A stretch of 64,000 bases of DNA from Lithodes maja (GCA_037953745.1 JBAKBP010006541.1:1-64000), one strand, 5' to 3'. Shown: positions 9,938 through 21,844, counted from the first letter of the stretch. Notes: generated by a model from the sequence alone, not told the origin. Translations and numbers: made by a program.

Positions 9938-12380
9938 TAATAACATAGGAATGAGGTGGCTCCAGTAGCCAGGTAGACTACTTCCCGATCAACAAATCTC
10001 ACAGGAAATGGGTTAGAGACACTAAGATCATACCAGGTGAAGAATGCATCCCCCAACACAAGCTCCTAGTGTGTGCTATGTGCCTAAGCAGAGTTTCTGT
10101 CAGCAAGAAAGTACATTTGCCAAAAAGGAAATTATGGTTGTTGGAAAAAGAGGATTACAGACACAGATTCTACAACAAAATGATGGAAATTGAAAGGAGA
10201 ATAGGTGCTAGGCCAGATGGTTGATAGCAAATGGAACTTTATAGAACGCAGCCTCCTCGATACCACAGACAAAGTTTGTGGCAAAACAAATGGGCCACCC
10301 AGACATAAGTTCTCCTGGTGGTGGAACAACGATGTCGAAGCTGCAGTCAGAGAGAAGAAGAGATGTTTCAAAGTGTGGAAGGAAGGTGGCAGCAAGGAAG
10401 AATACCTGTCCACCAAACGTAATGCTAGAAGAGAGATCTACAGGGCAAAAAATAAAAAACATACATGATAGCGTGATTGAACAAGTTTGTAGCACTAATA
10501 ATACCAATGGAGTTCATAAATTAGCTAAGAATGTGAGGGACTGTAGTCAGGATGTTGTGGCGGTAAGATGCATAATTAATGACCATGGCATGAAACAAAG
10601 AAAACTAAATCAGAGAGGTATGGAAGGAGCATTATGAAAGACTGCTCAATGTGGAGTTTGAATGGAACAGAGAACAGCTCAGCATTGCAGCCCCAGTACA
10701 AGGCCCTCCGCCTTTGTTAGGGTACGACGCTGTTAAAAGTGCTATAGATAAAATGAAGTCCGGGAAAGCCGCTGGGCGCTTCGGCATTGTCGCCGAGATG
10801 CTAAAAGCAGCTGGAGATATTGGGGTAAAATTGGTCACGGAGCTGATTAATGCTATCATAAAGGAGGACAAAATTCCTGATGCATGGCAGAAAAGTGTGA
10901 TAGTAAATATATACAAAGGCAAGGGTGACTCCTTAGACAGGGAATTATAGGGGTTTGAAAATGCTCGATCAAGTCATGATGTCAGCGAAAAAGTTTTTGA
11001 ATTTATGGTCAGGGAAAGTGTTGCCATCAACGACATGCAGTTTGGAGTTTTGCCGGGACGTGGCATAACTGATGCTATCTTCATTCTTTGGCAACTACAA
11101 GAGGTTCTTAGAGAAAAATAAGGAGTTATACCTAGTATTTGTAGACTTGGAGATCGCCTTTGACTGGGTGCCCAGGGAAGTAATGCAGTGGGCTATGAGA
11201 AAACTTGGAGTAGAAGAGTGGCTAGTGCGCTTGATAATGAGAATATATGAGGGGTCACGGGCAGCAGTTAGAGTGAATGGGGGCTTGAGCGAACAGTTCC
11301 CAGTGAAAGTTGGATTTCACCAAGGTTCAGTGCTGAGCCCATTACTGTTTGTGATGGTCCTGGAGGCTCTGTTAAGGGACTTTAGAACAGGACTCCCATG
11401 GGAGCTGTTATATGCAGACGATCTAGTTCTTATCGCAGATAATGGGCAGGAAGCAGAGGCAAAGTTCAAAAGATGGAGGGAGGGTATGGCAAATAAGGGT
11501 CTAAGAGTTAACATAGATAAAACAAAGGCCATGATTATTGGAGTAGGGCGTTGAACTATGGAAAGAAGAGGCGACTATCCATGTCCAGTATGTGGGAAGG
11601 GTGTGGGAAGTAACTCAATCCAATGTTGCGTCTGTAGTGACTGGGACCACAAGAGACGTAGTGGAGCTAAAGGACCTTTGACAAGAATTATAGCTTGTCA
11701 ATGTGAAGTGTGCAAGGGAGATATTGTGTTAAATGACCTGCCTGTTAGTGTTGATTTCGACAGTGTAATGCTGGAATGTGTGAATAAGTTCTGCTACCTG
11801 GACGATACGGTTTCCGCTGGAGGTGGCGCTGAAGCTGGCTCCATTGCTAGAGTTAAAAGTGGCTGGGGAAAGTTTAGAGAGCTTCTGCCACTCCTGACCA
11901 TGAGAGGGCTCCCACCCCACCTTAAAGAGAAGGTGTCTACCTTGTGTGTTAGGAGTGCGATGACCTATGCCTCGGAGGCGTGGCCGGTTAAAGGGGAGGA
12001 TATCGATAGAATAGAACGGCATGAGAAGAGAATGGGGAGATGGATATGATGGGTTAATCTCATGGACGGGGTATCAAGCGAGGAATTAAGAAGGCGTCTG
12101 GGCATTAGGAGTGTCAGTGAAGTGATGCGAACGAGCCAACTTGGTTGGTTTGGACATGTGGAGAGAATAGATGATCAGAACTGGGTGAAGAAATGACGGA
12201 CTGTGAACATGGGGGGAGCTGCGCATAGGGGTAGACCTAGAATGACATAGGATCAGGTACTCCGGTCCGATCTCAAAATAAAGAACTTGACAAGAAAGGC
12301 AGCCCTTGACAGGGCAGCCTGGAAAGCCGCCCTTTAGGACGTAAGACTGTAACCACATTCCCTGTGGACAAAATGGTCTT
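9938..12380 (+). pseudogene. RT and C-terminal part of the RTE/CFDP2-type element
   Basis: Broken frames across the segment continue the element interrupted at 1960. 10205-10468 holds the pre-RT linker (GPPRHKFSWWWNNDVE). 10651-10950 holds the RT fingers (KMKSGKAAG). 11072-11554 holds RT palm motifs, with GFHQGSVLSPLLF and active site YADDLVLIA. 11558-12049 begins with a zinc-binding CPVCGKGVGSN segment followed by the post-RT region (VNKFCYLDD, VRSAMTYASEAWPVK, HEKRMGRW). Stops and frameshifts occur near 10470, 10635, 10950, 11552 and 12047. The enzyme would copy the element RNA at the nicked target, but this copy is dead. Confidence 0.8.
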
Positions 12381-12408
12381 TAAACTTGTTTGTATGTATG
12401 TATGTATG

Positions 12409-12409
12409 T

Positions 12410-12492
<83 letters not shown>
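12409..12492. repeat. (TC)n-(GA)n palindromic microsatellite
   Basis: About 40 bases of TC repeat run straight into about 40 bases of GA repeat with CTCGAG at the centre, so the tract is a near-perfect palindrome. It sits exactly at the 5' edge of the LINE that starts at about 12493. Confidence 0.9.
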
Positions 12493-12495
<3 letters not shown>

Positions 12496-12616
12496 GACGC
12501 GCCAACCCGCCAACAGCACTTCGCTCTCGCTGCTCGAAATCTGACCATAACTTGAGTACTCCATTACTCATCCCCTTATTTGTTTGCATGAGCTGTAGCT
12601 AAGCTCTAGCTTAACT

Positions 12617-13000
12617 GCCCTGTAGTTGCTTTGCATGTAATTTTGCTGTGTTTTTGACTGATAAACGTTTGTTTATCGAGACTGCTTTTGTTTACATTTG
12701 TACCGGTTAGTGACGACCAACGCTCTAAAGTAAACAAACTATTTGCTTGTTTCATATTATAAAGTTCTAGCACTTATTGTAGATATTTTAGCCCTCACTG
12801 TAGTTAAGTGCTTAGCAAACCACCCAGTAGTTATCTTGCATGACATTGTACTGTAGTTTTGACTGATAAACGTTTGTTTTTCAAAATTATATTTGTCAGG
12901 TTAGTAGAGACGCCGCCGATACCAGCGCCACCTGTGTACGCATAAACAAACCCTCTTCTTGTATTTTATATATCAAAGTCTAGCCAATACTGTACTTGGT
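12617..13000 (+). repeat. Imperfect ~205-bp tandem repeat in the LINE 5' UTR
   Basis: Two successive segments both contain CTGATAAACGTTTGTTT (about 12658 and 12863) preceded by a related TAGTT...TTGCATG stretch and followed by GTTAGT-GACG/AGAGACG. The arrangement suggests a duplicated regulatory monomer. Copy 2 contains the same pair in inverse orientation (27770-28080). Confidence 0.5.
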
Positions 13001-13249
13001 TAAACTTTTTTATCTTGGTTATCTATATAAATCGCACACTAACATTTGTCAAGATAGTTTTAATATTGGGTTAGAATAATTTAGTTACTGTAATACTTTT
13101 TGATAGCCTATTTATTAATCGCATTTCAGATACTTGTCACCATAATAGGCCTCTCACACTCTTGCCAGGGATATTACTAACTCCATTATTATTATTATTG
13201 TGTCGACCACTGTATAAACTAATATACAGGCTTTAGCCTAACTGTGTCA

Positions 13250-13972
13250 TACTGCTAACATAATTTTATTTTTATTTTCAGGCATAAAATTGTGCTCTAT
13301 TGCTAACATATTCTTTTTGTGATCAACATATTCTTTTTGTGATTTACAGGCATTAATTGTACCATATTGCTAACCAATATTTTTTGTTACTGTACTGTAT
13401 ACTGCTTTCCAGTGTTCTCACTAGGCTAAATTAACCCTCTCCCCTTTTTTTCTCCCAGTAAATTTTGTAACAAATTACTAGTCCATTTACAATTTTCAGG
13501 CTTTAACTGTGTCATACTGCTAACATCAATTTTTTTTTTTATTTTCAGGCATAAATTGTGTTCTATTGCTAACATATTTTTTGTGATTTACAGCCATAAT
13601 ATTCTTTTTGTGATTAACATATTCTGTTTGTGATTTACAGGCATTAATTGTACCATATTGCTAACAAATATTTTTTGTTACTGTACTGTATACTGTTTTC
13701 CAGTTTTTTCACTAGGCTACATTAACCCTCTCCCACTTTTTTTTTCCAGTAAATTTTGTAACAAATTTCTAGTCCATTTGTGATTTTCAGGCTTTAACTG
13801 TGTCATACTGCTAACATAATTTTTTTTTTTCAGGCATAAATTGTGTTCTATTGCTAACAATTTTGTTTGTGATTTTCAGGAATTAATTGTATCACATTGC
13901 TAACATACATTTTTTGTGATTTTCAGGCTTTAATTGTACCATTTTCCTAACATAAATTTGTGTGATTTTCAG
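13250..13972 (+). promoter_or_regulatory. Tandem array of 3'-splice-site-like units upstream of ORF1
   Basis: About fifteen units of roughly 41-68 bp (mostly 45-47) follow each other. Many begin with CTAAC, often within TGCTAAC (for example 13255, 13303, 13370, 13520, 13569, 13661, 13811, 13854, 13900, 13947). Most continue with a T-rich tract, and each ends in CAG. Unit ends (the G of AG) are at 13281, 13349, 13412, 13458, 13499, 13548, 13593, 13640, 13703, 13749, 13790, 13833, 13879, 13926 and 13972. A 291-bp higher-order duplication is visible (13412 to 13703, 13458 to 13749, 13499 to 13790). Each fits branch point, polypyrimidine tract and acceptor. The last acceptor is 21 bases before the ORF1 ATG at 13994. 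Splicing use is inference. Confidence 0.75.
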
Positions 13973-13993
13973 GCATATTGTGATTATATCGTC

Positions 13994-14986
13994 ATGGCGC
14001 CGCAACGAACCTGCACGAGTTGTTCCGGTAAATTTGGCCCTACCATGTTTGTTGATACTGATGTCCAAATTTGTAGATTTTGCCAGCTCCGAGAGAAGAT
14101 TGCGGATGAATTGAATGCAGCTCACCGCAAGATCGATGCCCTGACTACGAAGCTTGAATCCCTTCAAGAATTTGCCACACTCAACGTAGGAGTGCCCTCG
14201 GCCCAAGAAACCACTACTATGTCAACCGCCATTCCAGTGCATACAGTACCGGTACCCACACCAGCAGCTACCTTAGATGTTGCAGATAATAATAATGACT
14301 CTACTCTCACTCCCCCCCAGGACAACTTTCAGTTAGTGAGAAACAATGTCCATCCCAGTACCAGTACCAGGAAGGTCATCCCGACAACATGCCAAAACCG
14401 CTTCAAAATTCTGGCTATTGACGAGGAAGAGGAAACGGAAGAAGTTCGGCTTGTGGGCGACTCCATGGTCCGTGGCCAACTAACCGAGTTCTGCGCCAGG
14501 GCACCCAGGACCAGAAAGCGATTCTGTATCCCAGGTGGCGGCGTGGACGACATTGTTGCGGCTCTGGAAGAGGTTTCCAGGCTCGCCCCCGCAAGCACTA
14601 CGTACATCATCCACGTTGGATCTAACGATGTCCAACGGACGCGGTCAGAGGAACTACTTTGCAAGTACCGGCGGCTGATCAGGTCCTTCAAGGAAAAATC
14701 AAATAGAATCTTAATTTCAGGAATTGTTCCCCGGATTGATGTAGAAAACCGATTCTACAACATAGCTACCAGTACAAATCGCCGACTAGCCAAACTCTGC
14801 AGGGAGGAGAACATCGGCTTTGTCGACACGTGGGATAATTTTTACTATGATAAATCTTTGTTTTCAGGAGATGGTGTACATCTCAATGAAGTAGGAGCTG
14901 CACGTCTTGGTCGTCTGCTGAACGATGCAGTCAAGGATTTCCGTTCAAAAAACGGGGTCAACCAGACCCAAGACAGGGTAGTGTAA
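13994..14986 (+). CDS. LINE ORF1 protein: zinc-ribbon-like N-terminus plus SGNH esterase domain
   Basis: The start is taken at the ATG at 13994, the first codon shared with copy 2; the frame is open to 13934 but upstream is repeat array. 330 residues. C7-x2-C10 and C27-x2-C30 form a probable zinc-binding pair, followed by a coiled-coil-like stretch (about 31-57) and a Thr/Pro/Asn-rich linker. The C-terminal half is an SGNH hydrolase: VGDSMVRG with Ser157, HVGSND with Asn211, and DGVHLN with Asp293 and His296. Such esterase ORF1 proteins are known from CR1/L2-clade LINEs and are thought to bind RNA or lipid within the retrotransposition particle. The stop codon overlaps a donor-like GTAAGT (14983-14988). 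This frame has no visible break. Confidence 0.85.
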   Translation: MAPQRTCTSCSGKFGPTMFVDTDVQICRFCQLREKIADELNAAHRKIDALTTKLESLQEFATLNVGVPSAQETTTMSTAIPVHTVPVPTPAATLDVADNNNDSTLTPPQDNFQLVRNNVHPSTSTRKVIPTTCQNRFKILAIDEEEETEEVRLVGDSMVRGQLTEFCARAPRTRKRFCIPGGGVDDIVAALEEVSRLAPASTTYIIHVGSNDVQRTRSEELLCKYRRLIRSFKEKSNRILISGIVPRIDVENRFYNIATSTNRRLAKLCREENIGFVDTWDNFYYDKSLFSGDGVHLNEVGAARLGRLLNDAVKDFRSKNGVNQTQDRVV

Positions 14987-15021
14987 GTCAAATACAAACT
15001 GAAAATTCAGACAATGCACAA

Positions 15022-17852
15022 TCAGTAACATCCAACTCTAATACTCTTAAGGTGTTTTATGTAAATGCTCGTAGCATACGCAATAAATTTTCAGATCTAG
15101 AGGAAATCGTGTTTACAGAACATTATGATATAATCGGCATTACAGAATCTTGGTTAAATACGGAAGACAGAGACTTTTTAGCCGAATATACGCTTCCTGG
15201 TTATACAATGTTTGAGAAAAGTCGGATCAATAGAAATGGAGGAGGAGTTCTGTTTTTTATAAAGGAAAGTCTTAATCCCGTCTTAATGTCAAAACCTCAA
15301 ATTGCGAATATAGACATATCTTACGTACTATTAAATAATAAACGAGGAACTAAAATAACACTAGCTTTATTATACAGACCCCCATCTCAATCAGTGCATA
15401 CTGACAGTGAAATTTATGAACAAATTGCAGAAATAACTAACATACAAGATACCGTAATTCTTGGCGATTTCAACTTACCCGTGACTAAATGGGGCGATAT
15501 TCTTACTTCACACTCTGGACACGACCTCTATGCTAACTTGCAAGAGAGTTCACTTTTTCAATTTGTACAATCTCCGACCCGTGGTAATAATGTGCTTGAC
15601 CTTGTACTCGCAACAAAAGAAGAATTAATAGAGAATTTGAATGTTGGTGATGAATTCAGTAACAGCGACCATCGTACGATAACTTTCACTTTAAAGTTTA
15701 CTAGTAACAAATCAAATAGCAGCATTGAGAAAGTCCCTAATTTCAAGAAAGCAAATTTTCATAAACTTAAATCAAAACTTAAAGAAACTGACTGGAGCTT
15801 TCTGACTAACAATAACGACATAAATACATCTTGGGAGTGTTTCACAACCACTTACCTTAAGGCAGTGCAAGACTGCATACCATCGAAAATACGGCGTCCA
15901 GGCCAAAATGATAAGCCCAAATGGTGGAATAAAGATATTTCAGACTGTCTGCTTGCTAAAAAATTTGCTAATGATAGATTAAAATCCACACAAAATTACG
16001 AAGAACGGGTGAAATTTGTAGAGCTACGACGCAAAGCCAAAAAGTTAATTAAGCAAAGTAAAAAGACCCTGGAGTTACATGTTGCGAATCAAAGTAAAAC
16101 AAACCCGAAAGAATTCTATAGTTATATCAGAAAGAAAAAAGTAGTTACTTCAACTGTTGGACCGTTAGTCGATGAAAATGGAGAATACACCAAAGACGAA
16201 GTACAAATGAGTAATGCCCTCAATACCTTCTTTGCATCAGTTTTTACAACCGAAGACCTCAGTGATATCCCTACACCATCGCCGATTCAGATTGATAATT
16301 CAGATGTTCTAAGCAATATCACCGTTACAGAGAGAGAAGTATTGAATTGTTTAGATAAACTCAAGGTAAATAAAACGCCTGGACCTGATACAATCTCACC
16401 TAGAGTTCTAAAGGAAGCTAAGGATGAGCTCTCCAAACCACTGACATTGCTATTCAATGAATCCTTGCAGTCTGGAACTATGCCTGATCAGTGGAAGCTA
16501 GCCAACGTAACACCGATATTAAAAAAAGGCTGCAAATCCCTACCCAGTAACTATCGTCCAATTAGCTTAACCTCAATTGTATGTAAAATGCTAGAAACGG
16601 TCATAAGAGACAGACTCGTAAATCACTTAGAGGCAAATAACTTACTTAAAGATACTCAACACGGCTTTCGTAAAAAACGTTCCTGTTTAACAAACCTCTT
16701 AAGACTTCTTCCACGATATCTTCAACCTCTACGATGAGAGTAAAGCTGTAGATATTATATACCTTGATTTTCAAAAGGCCTTTGACAAAGTTCCCCACAA
16801 ACGATTACTGCTAAAACTAAAAGCGCATGGAATACAAGACGGTGTGTTGAAATGGATAGAAAATTGGCTCAGCGACAGAAAGCAAAGAGTAGTCATAAAC
16901 GGTAAGGCATCTAAATGGACCAATGTAAGTAGTGGGGTACCCCAGGGATCGGTACTAGGACCAATTCTCTTTCTAATTTACATCAACGACATAGATGAGG
17001 GTCTCACCTGTACAGTCTCGAAATTTGCTGACGATACAAAAATTGCAAATAGCGTACTCTCAAAAGATCAAGTTGACGATATGCAACACAATCTAGATAA
17101 ATTGTCATGTTGGGCCCAAATTTGGCAAATGAGTTTCAATGCGGATAAATGTAAAGTACTACATTATCGGATACCTAAATGAGAAAGCAAACTATTCGAT
17201 GAATGGCACTCAGCTTAAGAATGTAAACAAAGAAACCGATCTGGGAGTAACAATATCGAGTAACCTAAAACCGAGTCAACAATGTTCAGAAGTTGTTAAG
17301 AAGGCAAACAAAATAATTGGCTTTATAGGCAGGTCATTTGAGCATAAATCCAAAGATGTTATCCTAACCCTTTACAATTCCTTAGTCCGCCCTCTTCTGG
17401 AATACTGCGTTCAATCCTGGTGCCCTTATTACCAAAAAGATATAAACAAGCTAGAACGAGTTCAACGTAGAGTTACCAAAATGATACCTAGCCTAAAGAA
17501 CAAACCATACGAAGAGCGTCTTAGAGAATTAAATCTATTTCCTTTAACCCAGCGCAGATTAAGAGGCGACTTAATTCAAGTGTTCAAAATCATCAAAGGC
17601 ATCGACAATATGAACTGTAGTAAGTACTTCACTATCGACCAATCTAATTACACGCGGGGAAACGGTTGCAAAATTATTGGTAAATCTTTTAACTCACACG
17701 AATCTAAGAATTTCTTCTTCAATCGAGTTGTCAACTTGTGGAATGGGCTTCCCCGAGACGTTATAGACTGCAGCACCGTTGATTCATTTAAACTCCGCTT
17801 AGACAAATATCTCGCATCAAACCCGCGACTGACTGCGTTTGTAAATGAATAA
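15022..17852 (+). pseudogene. LINE ORF2: AP endonuclease and reverse transcriptase, two frameshifts
   Basis: The frame is open from ORF1's end and has no nearby ATG; recognisable homology starts at VFYVNARSIRNK (15052). Endonuclease motifs: NARSIRNK, GITESWLN, LGDFNLP, NSDHRTI. RT motifs: KVNKTPGPDTI, NYRPISLTS, HGFRKKRSC, DFQKAFDKVPH, SSGVPQGSVLGP, and the catalytic FADDTKIA near 17025. The C-terminal region (LVRPLLEYCVQSWCP, NLWNGLP) is typical of CR1. Single-base insertions near 16699 (CTTAAGAC, against CTTAGAC in copy 2) and near 17165 (ACATTATCGG, against ACATATCGG) break the frame. Otherwise it is nearly identical to copy 2. Confidence 0.85.
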
Positions 17853-18080
17853 CTTTATTGTATACCCCCCTCAGTTACTAACCCATCTGTCCCCTACTAA
17901 CTTCCTAATCCTGCCACGGACATTAGTTCTAGGGCAGTAGTTCCCTTTCCAATGTTCCCTTACCCACTCTAAACCACTGTTTGGACACTTGATCCTCAGT
18001 GTTTTGGAGGACAAGCAGCCTAGAAGGGTCACTAGACCTGTTGTTGCTTGATTTCCTTTGTACTCCTTTGTACTCCTCCC

Positions 18081-18691
18081 CGCTTAACTAAATTACTAAT
18101 TTATTTTGCTTCCACACACCAGCTGGATAAAAGAGGAGGGAGAGATGGATGAGAGAGAGGGAGACAGAGAGAGAGAGGGGGGGAGGGGGACTCATAAGTC
18201 TGTAGGGAGGCTTACGCTTTTCTTTTGATTATTATCGTGTTTGCGTATAGTCAGTTCACTCTCATCAGGCCAGGAATCTCAATGCTATACCCTGTTCCAA
18301 GTAGGTAGGCCATACATAGTGAACCTTAACCTCTGTAACTCAAAAAGGGCTAGAGCAAATGGGCTGTAACTGTCCACACCTATTCCCTGGCTGGGTGACC
18401 CTTCCCAATTGGTACACATACTAACTCGATTACACTAACTCCCCGTTTCGCTTTCATCATATACAGTAGTAGGACAAACAAAAGGTCAAATATTTTAGTT
18501 TGTTTTGAGAGGTTAGAGACGGGCTATCTGGTAAACAATATGTCTGCCGTACAACAAAGAGATGGCTGGACTTGGGGCTATAAATACTCGTTCTCCGGGC
18601 TTTTATAGTTTTCTCCAATTGGCCATTTTATGTGTGTGTGTAACAATGCAATCCTGCCAATCTATTATTTGAGAACGAATGGAGTGATGGA
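18081..18691. other. Spacer between the inverted LINE copies, no gene seen
   Basis: About 600 bp separating copy 1 and copy 2. It contains a GA-rich patch (18130-18190) and a short GT run near 18632. No open frame with recognisable homology and no element termini were identified. Confidence 0.6.

Positions 18692-18759
<68 letters not shown>
18692..18759. repeat. (GA)n microsatellite at the 3' end of LINE copy 2
   Basis: About 60 bases of GA. In the minus-strand sense it is (TC)n directly after the LINE's terminal CTTTGTACTC repeat. Confidence 0.9.
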
Positions 18760-18763
<4 letters not shown>

Positions 18764-18979
18764 AAGGAGTACAAAGGAAATCAAGCAACAACAGGTCTAG
18801 TGACCCTTCTAGGCTGCTTGTCCTCCAAAACACTGAGGATCAAGTGCCCAAACAGTGGTTTAGAGTGGGTAAGGGAACATTGGAAAGGGAACTACTGCCC
18901 TAGAACTAATGTCCGTGGCAGGATTAGGAAGTTAGTAGGGGACAGATGGGTTAGTAACTGAGGGGGGTATACAATAAAG

Positions 18980-21779
18980 TTATTCATTTACAAACGCAGT
19001 CAGTCGCGGGTTTGATGCGAGATATTTGTCTAAGCGGAGTTTAAATGAATCAACGGTGCTGCAGTCTATAACGTCTCGGGGAAGCCCATTCCACAAGTTG
19101 ACAACTCGATTGAAGAAGAAATTCTTAGATTCGTGTGAGTTAAAAGATTTACCAATAATTTTGCAACCGTTTCCCCGCGTGTAATTAGATTGGTCGATAG
19201 TGAAGTACTTACTACAGTTCATATTGTCGATGCCTTTGATGATTTTGAACACTTGAATTAAGTCGCCTCTTAATCTGCGCTGGGTTAAAGGAAATAGATT
19301 TAATTCTCTAAGACGCTCTTCGTATGGTTTGTTCTTTAGGCTAGGTATCATTTTGGTAACTCTACGTTGAACTCGTTCTAGCTTGTTTATATCTTTTTGG
19401 TAATAAGGGCACCAGGATTGAACGCAGTATTCCAGAAGAGGGCGGACTAAGGAATTGTAAAGGGTTAGGATAACATCTTTGGATTTATGCTCAAATGACC
19501 TGCCTATAAAGCCAATTATTTTGTTTGCCTTCTTAACAACTTCTGAACATTGTTGACTCGGTTTTAGGTTACTCGATATTGTTACTCCCAGATCGGTTTC
19601 TTTGTTTACATTCTTAAGCTGAGTGCCATTCATCGAATAGTTTGCTTTCTCATTTAGGTATCCGATATGTAGTACTTTACATTTATCCGCATTGAAACTC
19701 ATTTGCCAAATTTGGGCCCAACATGACAATTTATCTAGATTGTGTTGCATATCGTCAACTTGTTCTTTTGAGAGTACGCTATTTGCAATTTTTGTATCGT
19801 CAGCAAATTTCGAGACTGTACAGGTGAGACCCTCATCTATGTCGTTGATGTAAATTAGAAAGAGAATTGGTCCTAGTACCGATCCCTGGGGTACCCCACT
19901 ACTTACATTGGTCCATTTAGATGCCTTACCGTTTATGACTACTCTTTGCTTTCTGTCGCTGAGCCAATTTTCTATCCATTTCAACACACCGTCTTGTATT
20001 CCATGCGCTTTTAGTTTTAGCAGTAATCGTTTGTGGGGAACTTTGTCAAAGGCCTTTTGAAAATCAAGGTATATAATATCTACAGCTTTACTCTCATCGT
20101 AGAGGTTGAAGATATCGTGGAAGAAGTCTAAGAGGTTTGTTAAACAGGAACGTTTTTTACGAAAGCCGTGTTGAGTATCTTTAAGTAAGTTATTTGCCTC
20201 TAAGTGATTTACGAGTCTGTCTCTTATGACCGTTTCTAGCATTTTACATACAATTGAGGTTAAGCTAATTGGACGATAGTTACTGGGTAGGGATTTGCTG
20301 CCTTTTTTTTAATATCGGTGTTACGTTGGCTAGCTTCCACTGATCAGGCATAGTCCCAGACTGCAAGGATTCATTGAATAGCAATGTCAGTGGTTTGGAG
20401 AGCTCATTCTTAGCTTCCTTTAGAACTCTAGGTGAGATTGTATCAGGTCCAGGCGTTTTATTTACCTTGAGTTTATCTAAACAATTCAATACTTCTCTCT
20501 CTGTAACGGTGATATTGCTTAGAACATCTGAATTATCAATCTGAATCGGCGATGGTGTAGGGATATCACTGAGGTCTTCGGTTGTAAAAACTGATGCAAA
20601 GAAGGTATTGAGGGCATTACTCATTTGTACTTCGTCTTTGGTGTATTCTCCATTTTCATCGACTAACGGTCCAACAGTTGAAGTAACTACTTTTTTCTTT
20701 CTGATATAACTATAGAATTCTTTCGGGTTTGTTTTACTTTGATTCGCAACATGTAACTCCAGGGTCTTTTTACTTTGCTTAATTAACTTTTTGGCTTTGC
20801 GTCGTAGCTCTACAAATTTCACCCGTTCTTCGTCATTTTGTGAGGATTTTAATCTATCATTAGCAAATTTTTTAGCAAGCAGACAGTCTGAAATATCTTT
20901 ATTCCACCATTTGGGCTTATCATTTTGGCCTGGACGCCGTATTTTCGATGGTATGCAGTCTTGCACTGCCTTAAGGTAAGTGGTTGTGAAACACTCCCAA
21001 GATGTATTTATGTCGTTATTGTTAGTCAGAAAGCTCCAGTCAGTTTCTTTAAGTTTTGATTTAAGTTTATGAAAATTTGCTTTCTTGAAATTAGGGACTT
21101 TCTCAATGCTGCTATTTGATTTGTTACTAGTAAACTTTAAAGTGAAAGTTATCGTACGATGGTCGCTGTTACTGAATTCATCACCAACATTCAAATTCTC
21201 TATTAATTCTTCTTTTGTTGCGAGTACAAGGTCAAGCACATTATTACCACGGGTCGGAGATTGTACAAATTGAAAAAGTGAACTCTCTTGCAAGTTAGCA
21301 TAGAGGTCGTGTCCAGAGTGTGAAGTAAGAATATCGCCCCATTTAGTCACGGGTAAGTTGAAATCGCCAAGAATTACGGTATCTTGTATGTTAGTTATTT
21401 CTGCAATTTGTTCATAAATTTCCCTGTCAGTTTGCACTGATTGAGATGGGGGTCTGTATAATAAAGCTAGTGTTATTTTAGTTCCTCGTTTATTATTTAA
21501 TAGTACGTAAGATATGTCTATATTCGCAATTTGAGGTTTTGACATTAAGACGGGATTAAGACTTTCCTTTATAAAAAACAGAACTCCTCCTCCATTTCTA
21601 TTGATCCGACTTTTCTCAAACATTGTATAACCAGGAAGCGTATATTCGGCTAAAAAGTCTCTGTCTTCCGTATTTAACCAAGATTCTGTAATGCCGATTA
21701 TATCATAATGTTCTGTAAACACGATTTCCTCTAGATCTGAAAATTTATTGCGTATGCTACGAGCATTTACATAAAACAC
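18980..21779 (-). pseudogene. LINE ORF2 of copy 2, one frameshift
   Basis: Same protein as copy 1 ORF2. 21779-20280 carries the endonuclease and RT fingers; 20242-18980 carries the RT palm (DFQKAFDKVPHK, GVPQGSVLGP, FADDTKIA) and C-terminal region ending in LTAFVNE. The only disruption I see is an A-run (eight T on the plus strand at 20303-20310), one base longer than the run in copy 1. The two frameshifts of copy 1 are absent here, so the copies were inactivated independently. Confidence 0.85.
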
Positions 21780-21844
21780 CTTAAGAGTATTAGAGTTGGA
21801 TGTTACTGATTGTGCGTTGTCTGAATTTTCAGTTCGTATTTGAC

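Larger units (their letters stand above)
833..12380 (+). mobile_element. RTE/CFDP2-type non-LTR retrotransposon, split by a gypsy insertion
   Basis: The 5' part (833-1959) and the 3' part (9938-12380) belong to one APE-type non-LTR element, of the kind often annotated as craniofacial development protein 2-like. The gypsy element at 1960-9937 separates them, with CATC duplicated at both edges. The 5' UTR (833-1343) is GC-rich and noncoding. The endonuclease then runs to the insertion. Beyond it come the end of the endonuclease, the linker, the RT and the C-terminal zinc-binding region. Several frameshifts and stops make it a fossil. The 3' end passes into short TGTA repeats followed by a (TC)n tract. 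Confidence 0.75.
12493..18080 (+). mobile_element. CR1/L2-like LINE with esterase ORF1, copy 1
   Basis: Near full-length non-LTR retrotransposon: 5' UTR about 1.5 kb (12493-13993), ORF1 (13994-14986), ORF2 (about 15022-17852) and 3' UTR to about 18080. The 5' boundary, after GAGAGAGC and starting near CGACGCGCCAACCCGCC, matches the 5' boundary of copy 2 at 28199. The 3' end carries CTTTGTACTC twice, shared with copies 2 and 4. ORF1 appears intact. ORF2 has two single-base insertions, so this copy is recently inactivated rather than ancient. Confidence 0.85.

Noticed and set aside
12273..12602. Several overlapping open frames of alternating Arg-Glu or Ser-Leu residues
   Set aside because: They are translations of the (TC)n/(GA)n microsatellite. 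The same happens at 18603-18903, 28094-28473 and 32040-32174.
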